This document shows positions 36,101-46,095 of a stretch of DNA of 64,000 nt, piece after piece. The notes beneath the pieces are model-generated. The model worked only from the letters and a program-made list of their open reading frames with translations, was not told the origin of the DNA and did not search any database. A program made the translations under genes and the position numbers. Positions within the stretch are counted from its first letter, which is position 1, and the number at the start of each line of letters is the position of its first letter. Location of the stretch: positions 472,501-536,500 of the forward strand of contig NC_036455.1 of assembly GCF_002775205.1 (NCBI RefSeq), written 5' to 3'. This DNA is from Xiphophorus maculatus. Its lineage: Eukaryota > Chordata > Actinopteri > Cyprinodontiformes > Poeciliidae.

Positions 36101-39100
36101 CAGAAAACTGCAGTTAAATGAATGTCCTTGTTGCTCAGAAAGAACAGATAAATTCACGTACTGAACGTCCGCAGTACCATTTTTTTTTCTTTATTTATTT
36201 TTTAAAGCACAAAAAGCACTTTCTCTCCATTACTTCCAGAGCAGCCAGTGTAGCCTGCAGCACCCACCCATCTCATTCTGGCTGACTAGCATTACTGCTG
36301 CTGCTCCGAGTTGGACTGGCCTCCCAGGATTATCGCTTTGCTGTAATCTGGGACACTGCAGATTATGCTTTTCATCTAATGCGTCCCTACATACACACTA
36401 CATGACCCTCTCACACAAATGGACTCTCTCCTACTTTCTCCTCGCTTCACAGTGAGGGAGTGAGGAGTGGAAATGGCAGAGAAACTAGAGAGTTGAACCT
36501 CTGCAACATGCCTTCAAAAACTGGTGGTAAAACTGGTTGTACAAACGGATTTTTGAATGATGGACTGAGAGCTGATCTTTGGGATTATAGTGGAGAGAAG
36601 GAGAGTGTGTGGGTGTGTCTGTGTGTGTGATCTACAGCAGCTGCTTGAGGGGACAGGTAACTTATTAACGTCCCGCAAGAAACAGAGAGTTTACAATCCT
36701 TTGGCCTTCTGCACCAATGAGTAATGAAAACGTGGTGCTGCTTTGTTTCATTTTTGTCCTCCTGGCTGCTCCTAGACCAATCTAAAATCTGCTTAAGTGT
36801 TCATCACAAAGAGAACAAGAGTCCAGAGTGTCGTAAGCAAGGAGAGACAGTGACAACCAGCACGCGGCTGGATCACATGCAGACAATCAGGACTCGGGCG
36901 GCTCTGCTTAGGTAGAGATTGCGTCGAGGAGGTGGTTTTCACAGCAGCGTACGGCGACCTGTAAATATGGAGCCTCTGGAGGAATACCACTCTCCGTTTG
37001 ACTTTGAACAAGGGGTCAACTCCAGTTATCTCTACCTCTCCCCAGCTTACAGCGACACGCCGCCCAGTTCGCCAGCTGTCAGATCCAGAGGTAATCACAA
37101 GGAGGAAAGGGAGAGGCTGAGTGGAGGGTGTGTAGGGGTGTGTGTGTGTGTGTGTTCACTGGACAAAAAAAAAGGCAAACATGGCTTTGGGTCACTGAGC
37201 AGGAATAATTTGGGGAACACAAACTATAAGAGGAGGGGAAAGCTTATTATTGTGTGCGGTGACAAAAGTGTTTGTTGCATTTACTGTTCAGATTTATCAC
37301 TGTATCTGTACACATTGTTTTGTTGCTGTTTCAATGCCAAAACTAAAAAAAAAAAAACATGGTTAAATGTTTATTATCTTTGCTTTCAGATTGTTTGTTT
37401 TATTTAATGGCCACCTTTTTTAACCATCAGTTATATTAATACGCTCTGTAAGAATAATTATTGAGTTCAGGAAGGCATTGCATATTAAATGCTTAAGATT
37501 TGAATAACCTAATTAAAGAAAACTAAAAAATAGATTACAGTAAACTACATATATTACCAGATCCTGTTAAGATGTGGAAAAAATCGTCAGTTCATCAATT
37601 TATTTATTGAATTTTATTTGAATAGACTTGTCGAGTGAGCAATGAATCCCAAATTAAGAAATGAAGTTAACACTGGGTGATTTATTAAATAACACTTACT
37701 TAATAAATATAACTTCAACAGTTTTTTTGGAATTGATAAAAAAAAAATAGTTTAAATATTTGTAGTTTACAAGAAATTGAGATCCTGTTTCCATGGGGGA
37801 TAAATATGGCGTGACACAGAGGGTCATTTCTGCTAGCTTTGTTGGTACAAAGGCACTCATTTAATTTAAGCAATAGAGCCTGCTCTACCAGTTCCTTCTT
37901 TGTAAGGAGGCTGGTATCTGTATTGTGTATTTCTCTAGTGTAATGTAATATAGTGGATCACCCATGTTTGAAAAAAGGGTTGAGGACACGATGAAGCGAT
38001 AAGGAAGATTCTTCAGGGCAGTGAAAGTGTTGCACTTCAGCGGAACAGAGAAATGGCTTCAGAGTTTGTGTTCGACTTTAGATATAATTTATCATTTATA
38101 TTGTTAATTTAATGTCTAAGCAGTTAGTAATGGCACAACAAATCACCTCACAATAACTTACAGAATTGTTCTGTCCAGATACCAATCTGTGTCATTCAAG
38201 AGAAGAAAATGGACTGGCGAATTAAATTTCATTCCATTTATAGTCTTGGAAACTCAGTACATTCAAAGTAAATTAACACCCATGATAGTCTGTTAATAAT
38301 AGACTTGAATTTCACTTAAGATGAGCTGCAAAATATATTCATCCAGTCATAATTGTGTGCAATATTGCAATTTAAACGACTTTTTGAACACACAAATGCA
38401 TTTAAATCCTCCCTGCCAGTAATATAGTTGGTCGGCTAAATGGACTTCCACTTCTCCTTATGTTTGCACTAAATGCAGATTTTAGTACCAGAAGTGCTAA
38501 AGGAGCGTGACAGAAACATCATGTTGTAGGAGAAGAAAAATATTTCTCAAGACATATTGAGGAAATGTTTTCATTACGTCTCATATAGTCATTGGAATAT
38601 TGAACAGCAATATCTCAATGTCTCACAGCCCTGATTAGTCATTTCTGCACATTATGTATTTGAACATGTAGGATATGTAAAGCTGCAGCAGCCTGATCTT
38701 CAGACCTATCTCTGCACAAGTGTTAGAAACAGTTTAGTTATGTCCAAAACTAAACTGTTTACATTTAGTATAGTAAAATAACACTGGATGTGTTCTAGAC
38801 CTGCAGCACCCATATTACCAACCAATTTTGATGTGATAAATGCTTCTATCATTATGTGGTGTTTTCTACAATATATAACATTCAGTATATCTCCGCTTTG
38901 CAGTATTTTTTCTTGAAGAGACATGATGATGCAATTAATTAGCGTCTCTCCCTCTACCAGGCCTCCATATTTGATCTACTTCTTATCCAGTTTTTCTCAC
39001 CCTCACTGGAAAAAGGAAACGTCACAAGTTGTCATATTTACAGACTCTGCCTCTCAAAGAATTACATGCAATATTTCACTCCAAAATATTAGCGATTAAC

Positions 39101-42100
39101 ACCCTCATTGTTTGTTGACTGAGTCGATAAGCCGCCATTGTTTGTTCACACTAAGATCAGGCTGTAACGCCTTGGGAAGACTCATTCATAACGCTGTATG
39201 TCCTCATGTCTGCTTGGTGCCATTTCTTTTTCAGATCAGATGCACTTGTGGCTTTCGAAACTCTTAAAAACAACGGCATCTGTATCAGTGTTGCACTGTA
39301 ATGACCCTGTTTCAACTTCCTCACTTTTTTTTTTTTTTTTTTGTCCACCACTACATTTCAACCACTGAACAGTGCGTCCGTCAACAGACACACTGTAGCA
39401 CATTTCAGAAACAAGGCGGCTCTGAATCAGCCTGCATAGGTATCAGGGGAAAGGTGCAGACTGCACCAGACTTATTATCACCAGAAATGTCCAAACGGTT
39501 GCTTCTTAAAAACATTTTTTGTATTATTTTATGTGTATCTAGTAGTCATTTAAATAGTCCTGTTTTTTCTGGAATTGGTAATATAAATGTATAAACCAAA
39601 AGTCTTCAATGCGATGTAGTCACAGTGTGAGAAGTGAAACAACCTAATTGCAGTGCTTGGACACATATAGATGGCTCTCATTTCAGCTTTTAGATAGGTG
39701 TGCATCATTTCACTGAAGTAAAAGACTTCCAACATGAACTTCCTGTTTTGACTTCTATTCTTTTTTTGGTATTTTACTTCCTTTTATTTAGAATTCCACA
39801 ATTTTTAAGATATTAAAGGCTATTATTTGCTATTATTCAAGCTACTTTTGATAGTAGCCTTATAATTTTTATAATGTGTGTACACTTTGCCTTATTAGTG
39901 CAAAGAGGGAATAAATATGACCACATCCTTTTGTAAAGTATGAAAAAAGTAAAGGATTTCCTTTGAGACGCATCTTTTTTGCTGTTTTTCTCCGTTTTTT
40001 ATTTATTGAGTTTTTGAAGACGAGAAGACTCGTGCTTGTAAAGTTAGGATGGTAAATCTGTGTTTCTTTATATTCTTGTGCTTGCCAGATTTCCAGGAGC
40101 AACCTGACTCTGTAGCCGAGGTGGGAGAGGATGCAGTGACATCTGTCGGTGCAGCTCCTCTTCCTCCTGTCATGACGGAGGAAGAGCGTCAGGAGCTGCA
40201 ACAGGAGCTGGCTAAGGTCTGGAGGGAACAGGGATAAATGAGTGACGTCTCTCTGAAGAGTGTTAGAATACAAAACTTTCATCATTGTTTACTTTTATAT
40301 ATGACAGTTTTTTGCTTTCCTTACATTATTCTGCTCTGTTTTTAATCTCAGACTAAATCCTAACAAATCATTTTTCTCTCTAAACCCTTTAACTTGCCTT
40401 CTTTTATCAACAGTGGTTCAATATTTAAATACTGTTGCACTTTTGTGCCCTGTTGCTCATAGGAATGCTACTCAGAAACGGCATCAACGTGTCTTTTTTT
40501 ATTTTCTTCTATTTTTTTTAAACCAATTTTAGTATATAGCAGTGCTCATATAGCGCTGGGTAATTTGGTGATTTGGTGTCCCAATAATTCACAATGGTGT
40601 ATGCATTTATATGTCAGGTTGAAGACGAGATCCAGACTCTGTCCCAGGTGTTGGCAGCTAAAGAGAAGCAGCTTGCAGACATCAAGAGGAAACTGGGCGT
40701 CACGCCTTTAAACGAGCTGAAACAGAACATCACCAAAACCTGGCAGGAAGTCACCACTTCCACAGCGTGAGTACTTTTACCTACCAACTTGTGAGGTTAC
40801 GTCGATGCACTTTTGTTATGACTATCGGGCTTTTTGAGTTTTTGTGTTTGATTTTTTTTTGTCTCTCTCTCTCTTTCATGCACTACTCATCTGACCAAGA
40901 AAGAGTTTTGCTTCATTGCTTTATGAAATAATAATAAAATGACTGTGAGCATGTTCTGAGATGCCTTTGAAGTATATTTTCTATTAACAGAATGGAAACC
41001 TCTTGGGTAACGGCTTTATTATATTTAAATTATTCATTATTGTTCTGCATTTCTGAACGTGCTGAAAACACAGCTAGCTGTCAGCACTACTGAGAGACGA
41101 CTCCTTCCCTGCTGTGTGAGGGGAGAAAGAGATGTCAGCGCTGTTGACAGGTTGCCTCTGGCTTTTGTGAAACTGTTTGATGGGGTTTATTCTACAGGAA
41201 ATGAGTGGCGTTGGGATTCTCCCAGGCTTACTTTAAATGAAAAAGACATTGAAGCTTTATTCTGACCTTGACATTTCTCCTCAGCCTTTGATCCCTCAGT
41301 CTTTTTTATTACATTCATATCCTCCTCTCCTCGCCCTGCTGCGTTTCAGCTATCGGAGGACGTCTGAAACTCTGTCTCAGGCCAGTCTGAAAGCGACGGC
41401 AGCCTTCTCCAACATGGGCTCGGCCATTAGCAAGAAGTTCGAGGATGTCAGGTATGTTAGATGGCAGGTGAAAGGTTTCCTGTGAACTCCAAAAGTCCAG
41501 TGTTTATATTAATAATGAACCTAGGCATAATTGCAAGAAAAATGTCTGTCTTTTTTTCTCTGTACATTTTCACTGAAGATGCACCAATTAATTTTCTGAG
41601 TTTGTTTTTTTTTTTTTCTGTTCAAAACCGGTTTTGGGGTTTTTCTGAGGTCTAATTTACCAATTATTTTTATTTCATTTATTTATTTATTTATTCCAAT
41701 TACCGTGCTGCAGTAAAAGTTTTAAATACAATTGAAAGTTAAGGAATTGCAGCTAAGTTCCCAACCTTTATCTTGTTCATTTTATTTAGGGATAAACTCT
41801 ACACGTTGTTGGTCGATGTACTTATAGAAGGAGAATAATGGGAGTTCTTTGTTTCGGTCCAGGCACGAAAAAGGAGCACACAATCAATTTTTTCATTATT
41901 TGACCTTCTGATTACCAATCAGAAATGCTCAAAGGAAATTAATTTCCATGACTTATTGATTGGTGCATCTCTACTTTTACTAAGTGATGCACCAATCAAG
42001 CTTTTATAGGCCAATACCAATTTCTAATTGTCTTTTAGGTTTGAGCTGCCAAGTACGATACTGGCATTAGTCCACTTTTCTTCAATCCATCCATTCACTC

Positions 42101-44698
42101 GCCTGGCCATCAGTCCATCCATCTATTCATGATTAAGCAGGATTAAAGACGGTTTAAAAACACCCAACGACAGCTTGTTCAGAGTGGGATTCACCTCCCG
42201 TTGATCTTCCTGTGGACCTAAGCCGTCTTCTACCCCGTCATCCTTCTTCCCTCGGGATTATTGACCCACAAACAGGATTGTTAGCCCTGGTCAAAGCTGC
42301 AGTGTGCTGAGAAATGCAACCTTATAGATCCTGAGTCCGTTTAGGGGGGCGGCGAGGTAAAGAACAATGAACCCACTGCGGTCAGAGACATTTTGTGCAT
42401 GTGTGTCTTCTTATTTGTGTCCGTGCTTTGTGAATGTTTCATATGTGTCTGTTTGATGAGCAGATATTCACTCTAATGCAGGGGATTAACACATATCCTC
42501 TGTGATAGCACACAATCGATCTTAATGGGATGAAGCAGGGTTTACAGGCTTTACGCACTTGGTAGAATAAATTACGTTTTGTTGTGTAGTGAAGCCTGTC
42601 TCACCTTTGTTCTCCTGTTCTTTCTGTGACGCTATGCTTTTATGCGACTTGACTAACGGCAGATTTCTTCTTCTTAATGCTGTCGGATAGTTTACAGTCA
42701 ATACAACATTCAGCTAGTATGCCAGCAATCAGGTAAGGAGCAGCCTATCTAGTTGATGCTGATAACACACTAATCATAAAGATAACTTAAAGGCAACATA
42801 TGTTTTTTCAACAGCTTAAAATGATGCAGTCTTATTGGCAGCCTAGTCTTGTTATGTATTTATTTTTAAAAATTTTTTAATGGGAGTGCTATAATGTAGC
42901 ACACTTTAATCCAATCTTTAATTTTATTAACAAAATTTAAATGAAGAATCCATCGCTTTCATGTCCACACTTCTAATTGGGAAATAAGAGGACAAGCTTT
43001 TCATTCAAGACTTATGTGAGTTTTATAATTCAGAAAATGCTGTAAGAAAATGGCTACTTGGATACACTCAGTACATATGTTTGGCTACCAAAATAAATGT
43101 CGGACAACAAAAAACATTTTTTTTTCTTTCATCCCTCAAATGTCTACAGTGAGAGATTATCCGACTGCAATAAATTAATTGTTGTCAATTCTAGTATTTT
43201 TATTCAGTACGGAAGGTTTTTATCCATCAATACCAAAAGGGCCAATAAGAATAGAAGACCCTTCAAGTGAAGAGAAGCATCTTCTGTTTGTGTTCGCCAT
43301 TGTACAGAGGTCTGAGTGTTAACTGTAAGCATCCCAACAGTATCAGCTGATATCAGCACACAGCAACACCACAGTCTGAATAATCTCCCTCAGCCAGGCT
43401 GCTGTTTCTTCAGGTTAGCAGAGGTCAAACAGAAATGTTGTCCAAGACATGGAGATAAAACCCGAGCCGCCCTTTGAAGATGCGGGGAAACACCCACCCT
43501 CAGAAACGCATCTGCATGTAGGCAGACATTCTGCCCCGAATTTCAAACTTCATTCGGCTTCAGGGTCCCAAAGTTTCCTGCATTCATTTCAGACCAGATA
43601 TAATTTCTCTTAAAAAAAAAACAAAACAAAAAAACATGTCCTCTGCTTTATCTCCTCATCCCTTTTATTCTGCTTTCTTTCTTTTAGTTAGTTTTTTTCT
43701 TCTTCTTCTTTCATGGAAAACAACACCAAGCAGCTTTTCAGTGGAAACAGATCTGGACAGAATGGGGTCACCTCAGAAAAGGCTGCTTTGTGAATATTTG
43801 GTATCAGATATCTGGACCTCCTAAAGTTGTGCTTACTGTTGGTGTTTGCCCTGCAGTGAGCGAACGATGAGGTCGGATAAATGCAGTCTGCTCAGGTCTG
43901 TCTGTGTTTGTCAACTCACTGTTACGTCTTTTCCTCCCACTTCACAGGAACGCACCAACTTTCAAGTCACTGGAGGAGAAAGTCGAGACACTGAAGGTAT
44001 TGGATTAATAACTGGATTTTGGATTTGCATGATACGGAAAAAAAAAACTACAAAGTTTGTTGGATTGTGTTTGTCATGTTCTGAATATCAACAATAAATA
44101 AATATTATAAGCATCATTATTTTATCAGCAATAAGCCATATGATTATTGCAAGAACTGCAACGGCAGCAATTGATGTGATTTCTTTTGAAAATAATTGGA
44201 TCATGCTCTCCATCTTTTTAATACAATGAACAATAGTGTTTTTATACTTGCCCACGAAACTCTCACAGTAAGATAGTACTGAGTAAAAATATCAAAACAT
44301 TCAAGTTTTTCCACAAAAAATCTTATGCAAAAATAGTTAAGGTGCTGTTTGCTTTTTTTAAAAAAAAAAAACAAAAAAAACTGACAGACAATTCTGCCAT
44401 ATTTACATTTCCAACTCCAGGTTTTCATCATAAACTCAGTTTTATGCACCTCTCCCTGCATGGTCATGTTCATAGTTGGGTTTGAGAAACCCTTTAAATT
44501 GTTAACTTGCAGACTGTTTGTACATTAATCATTTTGACATCATGGAAGTCAATAACAGATTGATTCCTTCTCCTCGTTCAGACTAAGATCACCCCCACCG
44601 CTCCTCCCAGCAACCAGGACGGCAACATCCCGGAAACCACCGAGTCTTTGATCAACCAGCCTGAGGACGCCCCCACCCAGGACGCACCCATGCAATGA
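27096..44698 (+). CDS. tpd52: tpd52: tumor protein D52 homolog, short isoform span
   Basis: Small cytosolic coiled-coil protein of the D52 family, known for homo- and heteromeric interactions and links to vesicle trafficking and calcium-dependent exocytosis. Coding exons: 27096-27114, 40089-40216, 40618-40766, 41350-41451, 43948-43996 and 44582-44698, total 564 bp, 187 aa. The optional 42-bp exon 42691-42732 gives 201 aa. The protein reads MEGEEK, a Glu-rich segment, the coiled coil (about residues 35-80; EEERQELQQELAKVEDEIQ, LSQVLAAKEKQLADIKRKLG), then YRRTSETLSQASLKATAAFS, NAPTFKSLEEKVETLK and a Pro/Gln-rich tail. Junction phases match throughout. The exon partition and sequence match vertebrate TPD52. 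The paralogs tpd52l1/l2 are less likely, given the N-terminal exons and the zbtb10/znf704 neighbours. Confidence 0.95.
28204..28600 (+). mobile_element. Possible second copy of the AGATGCACCAAT MITE
   Basis: AGATGCACAAATTAG at 28205 followed by TTTTTTTCTGTTCAATAATT and GGGGTTTTAAGTCTGACC resembles the left end of the 41578 element in order and wording. A degenerate right end (GTTTGGTGCATTACT) may lie near 28587. Weak evidence. Confidence 0.35.
31053..31129. repeat. Near-perfect 30-bp inverted repeat (long hairpin)
   Basis: Arm 31053-31082 and arm 31100-31129 are reverse complements at 29 of 30 positions, with a 17-base loop. The core word TTTGCTGCACATTC of the first arm reappears as GAATGTGCAGCAAA. 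In a transcript this folds to a stem of pre-miRNA size. Lies in tpd52 intron 1. Confidence 0.9.
32155..32650 (-). mobile_element. Tc1-like family A fragment, minus orientation
   Basis: TTTGAACTTTTTCACA near 32170, GGATTTTGTGTGATAGGC at about 32221 and TGCATTTGTATTCAGCC at about 32322 match the outer region of family A. They are followed by antisense transposase C-terminal sequence (AATAGCTCAACATCAGTCGG and ACTGGATGGAGAGAATC). Truncated inward. Confidence 0.7.
32775..32822 (+). repeat. Poly-G / G-rich tract
   Basis: Runs of 4-5 G separated by T lead into 26 uninterrupted G (32797-32822), then CTTTGTTTGTTTG. Strong G-quadruplex potential and prone to length error in assembly. Confidence 0.95.
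33830..34275 (+). mobile_element. Tc1-like family A fragment, plus orientation
   Basis: Sense transposase remnant: CAACAGGACACC (Q-D motif region), then GTTAGGATGGCCTTGTCAAA and CCTGACCTAAATCCAGTCGA (cf. WPxQSPDLNPIE around the second catalytic Asp). It ends in AAATCCCAATAAAACAT and GGGGTAGTTTTGCAAAGCA, the family's 3' end. Full of stops. Confidence 0.8.
34953..35425 (+). mobile_element. Tc1-like family B relic
   Basis: Left end ACACTGATCAGCAAAACAAT. The interior retains the order of the family B transposase: CAGGAAAAACGG, GAGTTTAACAAGAGC, CTTCCCAGTCTGCAGG, then an open stretch reading RPLNFPDLIPVEH...LDKCV and SSYSLQDL (cf. PNSPDLNPIEHLWD...LDKQV). Internally deleted and without a clear right end. 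The 90-residue open frame here is transposase debris, not a host gene. Confidence 0.75.
36240..36966 (+). promoter_or_regulatory. tpd52: Probable internal promoter / 5' UTR of the long tpd52 isoform
   Basis: A GC-richer stretch than the surrounding intron, ending at the long-isoform ATG. A possible 5' UTR intron is marked by ACAG|GTAACT at about 36653-36662 and a TTTTCACAG acceptor at about 36936-36944. This splicing is only a guess; transcript data are needed. Confidence 0.35.
36967..37090 (+). CDS. tpd52: tpd52 alternative first coding exon (long, PrLZ-like isoform)
   Basis: ATG then MEPLEEYHSPFDFEQGVN and SSYLYLSPAYSDTPPSSP, ending AGATCCAGAG|GTAATC in phase 1, which splices in frame to 40089. 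The human long TPD52 isoform (PrLZ/PC-1) has the same character at its start (YQSPFDFDAGVNKSYLYLSP). The long protein would be 222 aa (236 with the optional exon). An alternative promoter just upstream is implied. The in-frame sequence past 37090 is intron read-through. Confidence 0.9.
37091..40088 (+). other. tpd52: tpd52 intron, long-isoform exon to shared exon 2
   Basis: AT-rich, GT-AG, with a (GT)n tract at 37138-37153. No exon or repeat family recognised. Confidence 0.75.
40089..40216 (+). CDS. tpd52: tpd52 shared exon 2
   Basis: Acceptor TTGCCAG. It encodes DFQEQPDSVAEVGEDAV...MTEEERQELQQELAK, the start of the D52 coiled coil. The exon must end after AAG at 40216 for the phase to fit VEDEIQ in the next exon, yet the donor is the weak GTCTGG. 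If unspliced, the frame adds only VWREQG before a stop. Confidence 0.92.
40618..40766 (+). CDS. tpd52: tpd52 shared exon 3 (coiled coil)
   Basis: Acceptor ATGTCAG, donor ACAGC|GTGAGT. It encodes VEDEIQTLSQVLAAKEKQLA, DIKRKLGVTPLNELKQNI and TKTWQEVTTSTA, the heart of the D52 heptad repeat, matching human VEEEIQTLSQVLAAKEKHLA nearly residue for residue. Confidence 0.97.
41350..41451 (+). CDS. tpd52: tpd52 shared exon 4
   Basis: Acceptor GTTTCAG, donor TCAG|GTATGT. It encodes YRRTSETLSQASLKATAAFS and NMGSAISKKFEDV, with split codons at both ends. Matches human YKKTSETLSQAGQKASAAFS. Confidence 0.97.
41578..41971. mobile_element. MITE with perfect 12-bp terminal inverted repeats
   Basis: AGATGCACCAAT at 41578 and its exact reverse complement ATTGGTGCATCT ending at 41971 bound a 394-bp non-coding element in a tpd52 intron. 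The TIR wording resembles hAT-type elements. No transposase. A further GATGCACCAATCAA starts at about 41987, suggesting a second, truncated copy next to it. A clear 8-bp target duplication could not be established. Confidence 0.6.
42691..42732 (+). CDS. tpd52: tpd52 optional 42-bp exon
   Basis: Flanked by GGATAG and GTAAGG, 42 bp, so the frame is preserved when it is included or skipped. Spliced between 41451 and 43948 it inserts LQSIQHSASMPAI within DV(S)...R|NAPTFK. Mammalian TPD52-family proteins have an alternative insert ending IQHSISMPAMR at the same junction. The conservation argues for a real alternative exon. Confidence 0.85.
42733..43947 (+). other. tpd52: tpd52 intron before the NAPTFK exon
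   Basis: GT-AG. The block around 43440-43590 is GC-richer than the rest and may be a regulatory element. Nothing coding recognised. Confidence 0.7.
43948..43996 (+). CDS. tpd52: tpd52 exon NAPTFKSLEEKVETLK
   Basis: A 49-bp exon with CTTCACAG acceptor and AAG|GTATTG donor. It matches human NSPTFKSFEEKVENLK. Phases fit both 41451 and 42732 upstream and the terminal exon downstream. Confidence 0.95.
44582..44698 (+). CDS. tpd52: tpd52 terminal coding exon
   Basis: Acceptor TCGTTCAG, 38 codons then TGA. It encodes TKITPTAPPSNQDGNIPETT and ESLINQPEDAPTQDAPMQ. The tail diverges from the human one (SKVGGTKPAGG type), as expected for the variable D52 C-terminus. Confidence 0.88.
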   Translation, partial: TKITPTAPPSNQDGNIPETTESLINQPEDAPTQDAPMQ

Positions 44699-46095
44699 GA
44701 CTGAGGCCGCACTTTCACCCTCTGACCTCTTTACCACCCGCACCCCCCACTCCCCGCCCTGCTCCTCTGACCAGTTTAACTCTTATGTGCCAGTCTCCCT
44801 CTATTGGAAACAAATGCCTTCCCAGCATCCTCTGCGATCGACTTGCCCGCTGTCCTCTTCCAACACACACGCTCAGTCGTTAGCTTGTCTGAAACTAAAA
44901 CCACAGGATGGGTTCAGGCACATATTCTCATGTCTTTTGGGTTTATCTAGTTGGTTTAGGCTCACCATTAGAGGAATCATTTTTCCTTGTTGCACTCCTT
45001 ATTTCTTTGCCTTTTTTTTTCTAACCAGAAAAGCTTGAATGCCAAACATGCTCCAGTGTATATCTTTATGATATTAACATTCTAGTGTAGAAAACTGTGC
45101 CGTTAGAACAATTGTAGTGTACTTTAGAAATGTATTAAATGTTGGAGTCACTGTTATTTAACACGGGTGGTTTTGGCTTAGTTTTTCTTCTTGGGCCAAA
45201 CTTTACCCCCAGCCCCCGAGAAATATAACATGGTGTCCCAGCAGTGAATATTAATATTTTTGTATCTTATGCTGCGCTCGGGTCGCTAGGCTTTCCGGGT
45301 TTGATACACTGTGTTGTTAATATGACTACTGACTGCACGTTTCAGATTCAGGCAGACCTTCCCCTTTCATTGTAGAGAAACCTGTCACGGCCCCCGCGCT
45401 CGGAAAGCTGCAGGAAAACGGCCAAGATCAGCAGAATAGCTCAGAGCAAACACGCCGTCAAGGTCCAGCCTTGACCTGAGGTGACAGAGAAATAAATGTA
45501 GCCTCCACAGCCAGCCAGAGTCAATATTTGAACACTAGTGCATTGTTTCTGCGAGAGCGGCAACACCCAAACTACCCATGCCGTGTAGTGCACAGCGCTG
45601 CAGTAGTGTTTCCCCCTTTTTTTATTGTGACAAAAACCAGCTTGATTGATTGATGGCAAGTATTTGTAGAAAAAGTTTCTTTTGCATTTATCGAATACTT
45701 TTTTCTTTTTTATATATATATCAAAACTGTAGTTAGAGTTGGCTTTACAGCCTCATGCTGCTTTATGTCGATTATATGCTGGAAGCAATTAAACTCTAAT
45801 TTATTGGGCTTCAAACAGTGATCAATAAAACCTAAACGGGGCCGATTTCAACACAAGCTGAGGTAAAGTCAAACTAAATGAAGGACAAACTTTTCTATTG
45901 GGCGCAGCATCAAACTGGTACAAGTCCTCCCCTGCTGGTGGATAAGAGGTACTGCCTGCATATAAATCAACTCCCACTATCAGTATGAAACATGAGTGAT
46001 GCCGCTGAGCTGTAAACTGTGGATCAGAGAAATCTAGTGTTTAGTGTTGTTTTTCTTTGATTGTTATCAATAAAGATTCTCATGTTTTCACTGAC
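44699..46095 (+). other. tpd52: tpd52 3' UTR
   Basis: Non-coding sequence after the stop up to a probable cleavage region following AATAAA at 46069-46074. An alternative AATAAA is at 45824-45829. Confidence 0.65.
46069..46074 (+). promoter_or_regulatory. tpd52: Probable distal polyadenylation signal of tpd52
   Basis: ATCAATAAAG about 1.37 kb after the stop, followed by T/G-rich sequence (CTCATGTTTTCACTG). The position suits the end of the UTR. The AATAAA at 45824 could serve a shorter form. Confidence 0.55.

Larger units (their letters stand above)
27115..36966 (+). other. tpd52: tpd52 intron 1 up to the alternative first exon
   Basis: About 9.9 kb of AT-rich intron. It holds the 31053-31129 hairpin, Tc1-like relics (32155-32650, 33830-34275, 34953-35425), a poly-G tract (32775-32822) and a possible MITE end at 28204. 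No other coding exon recognised. Confidence 0.8.
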
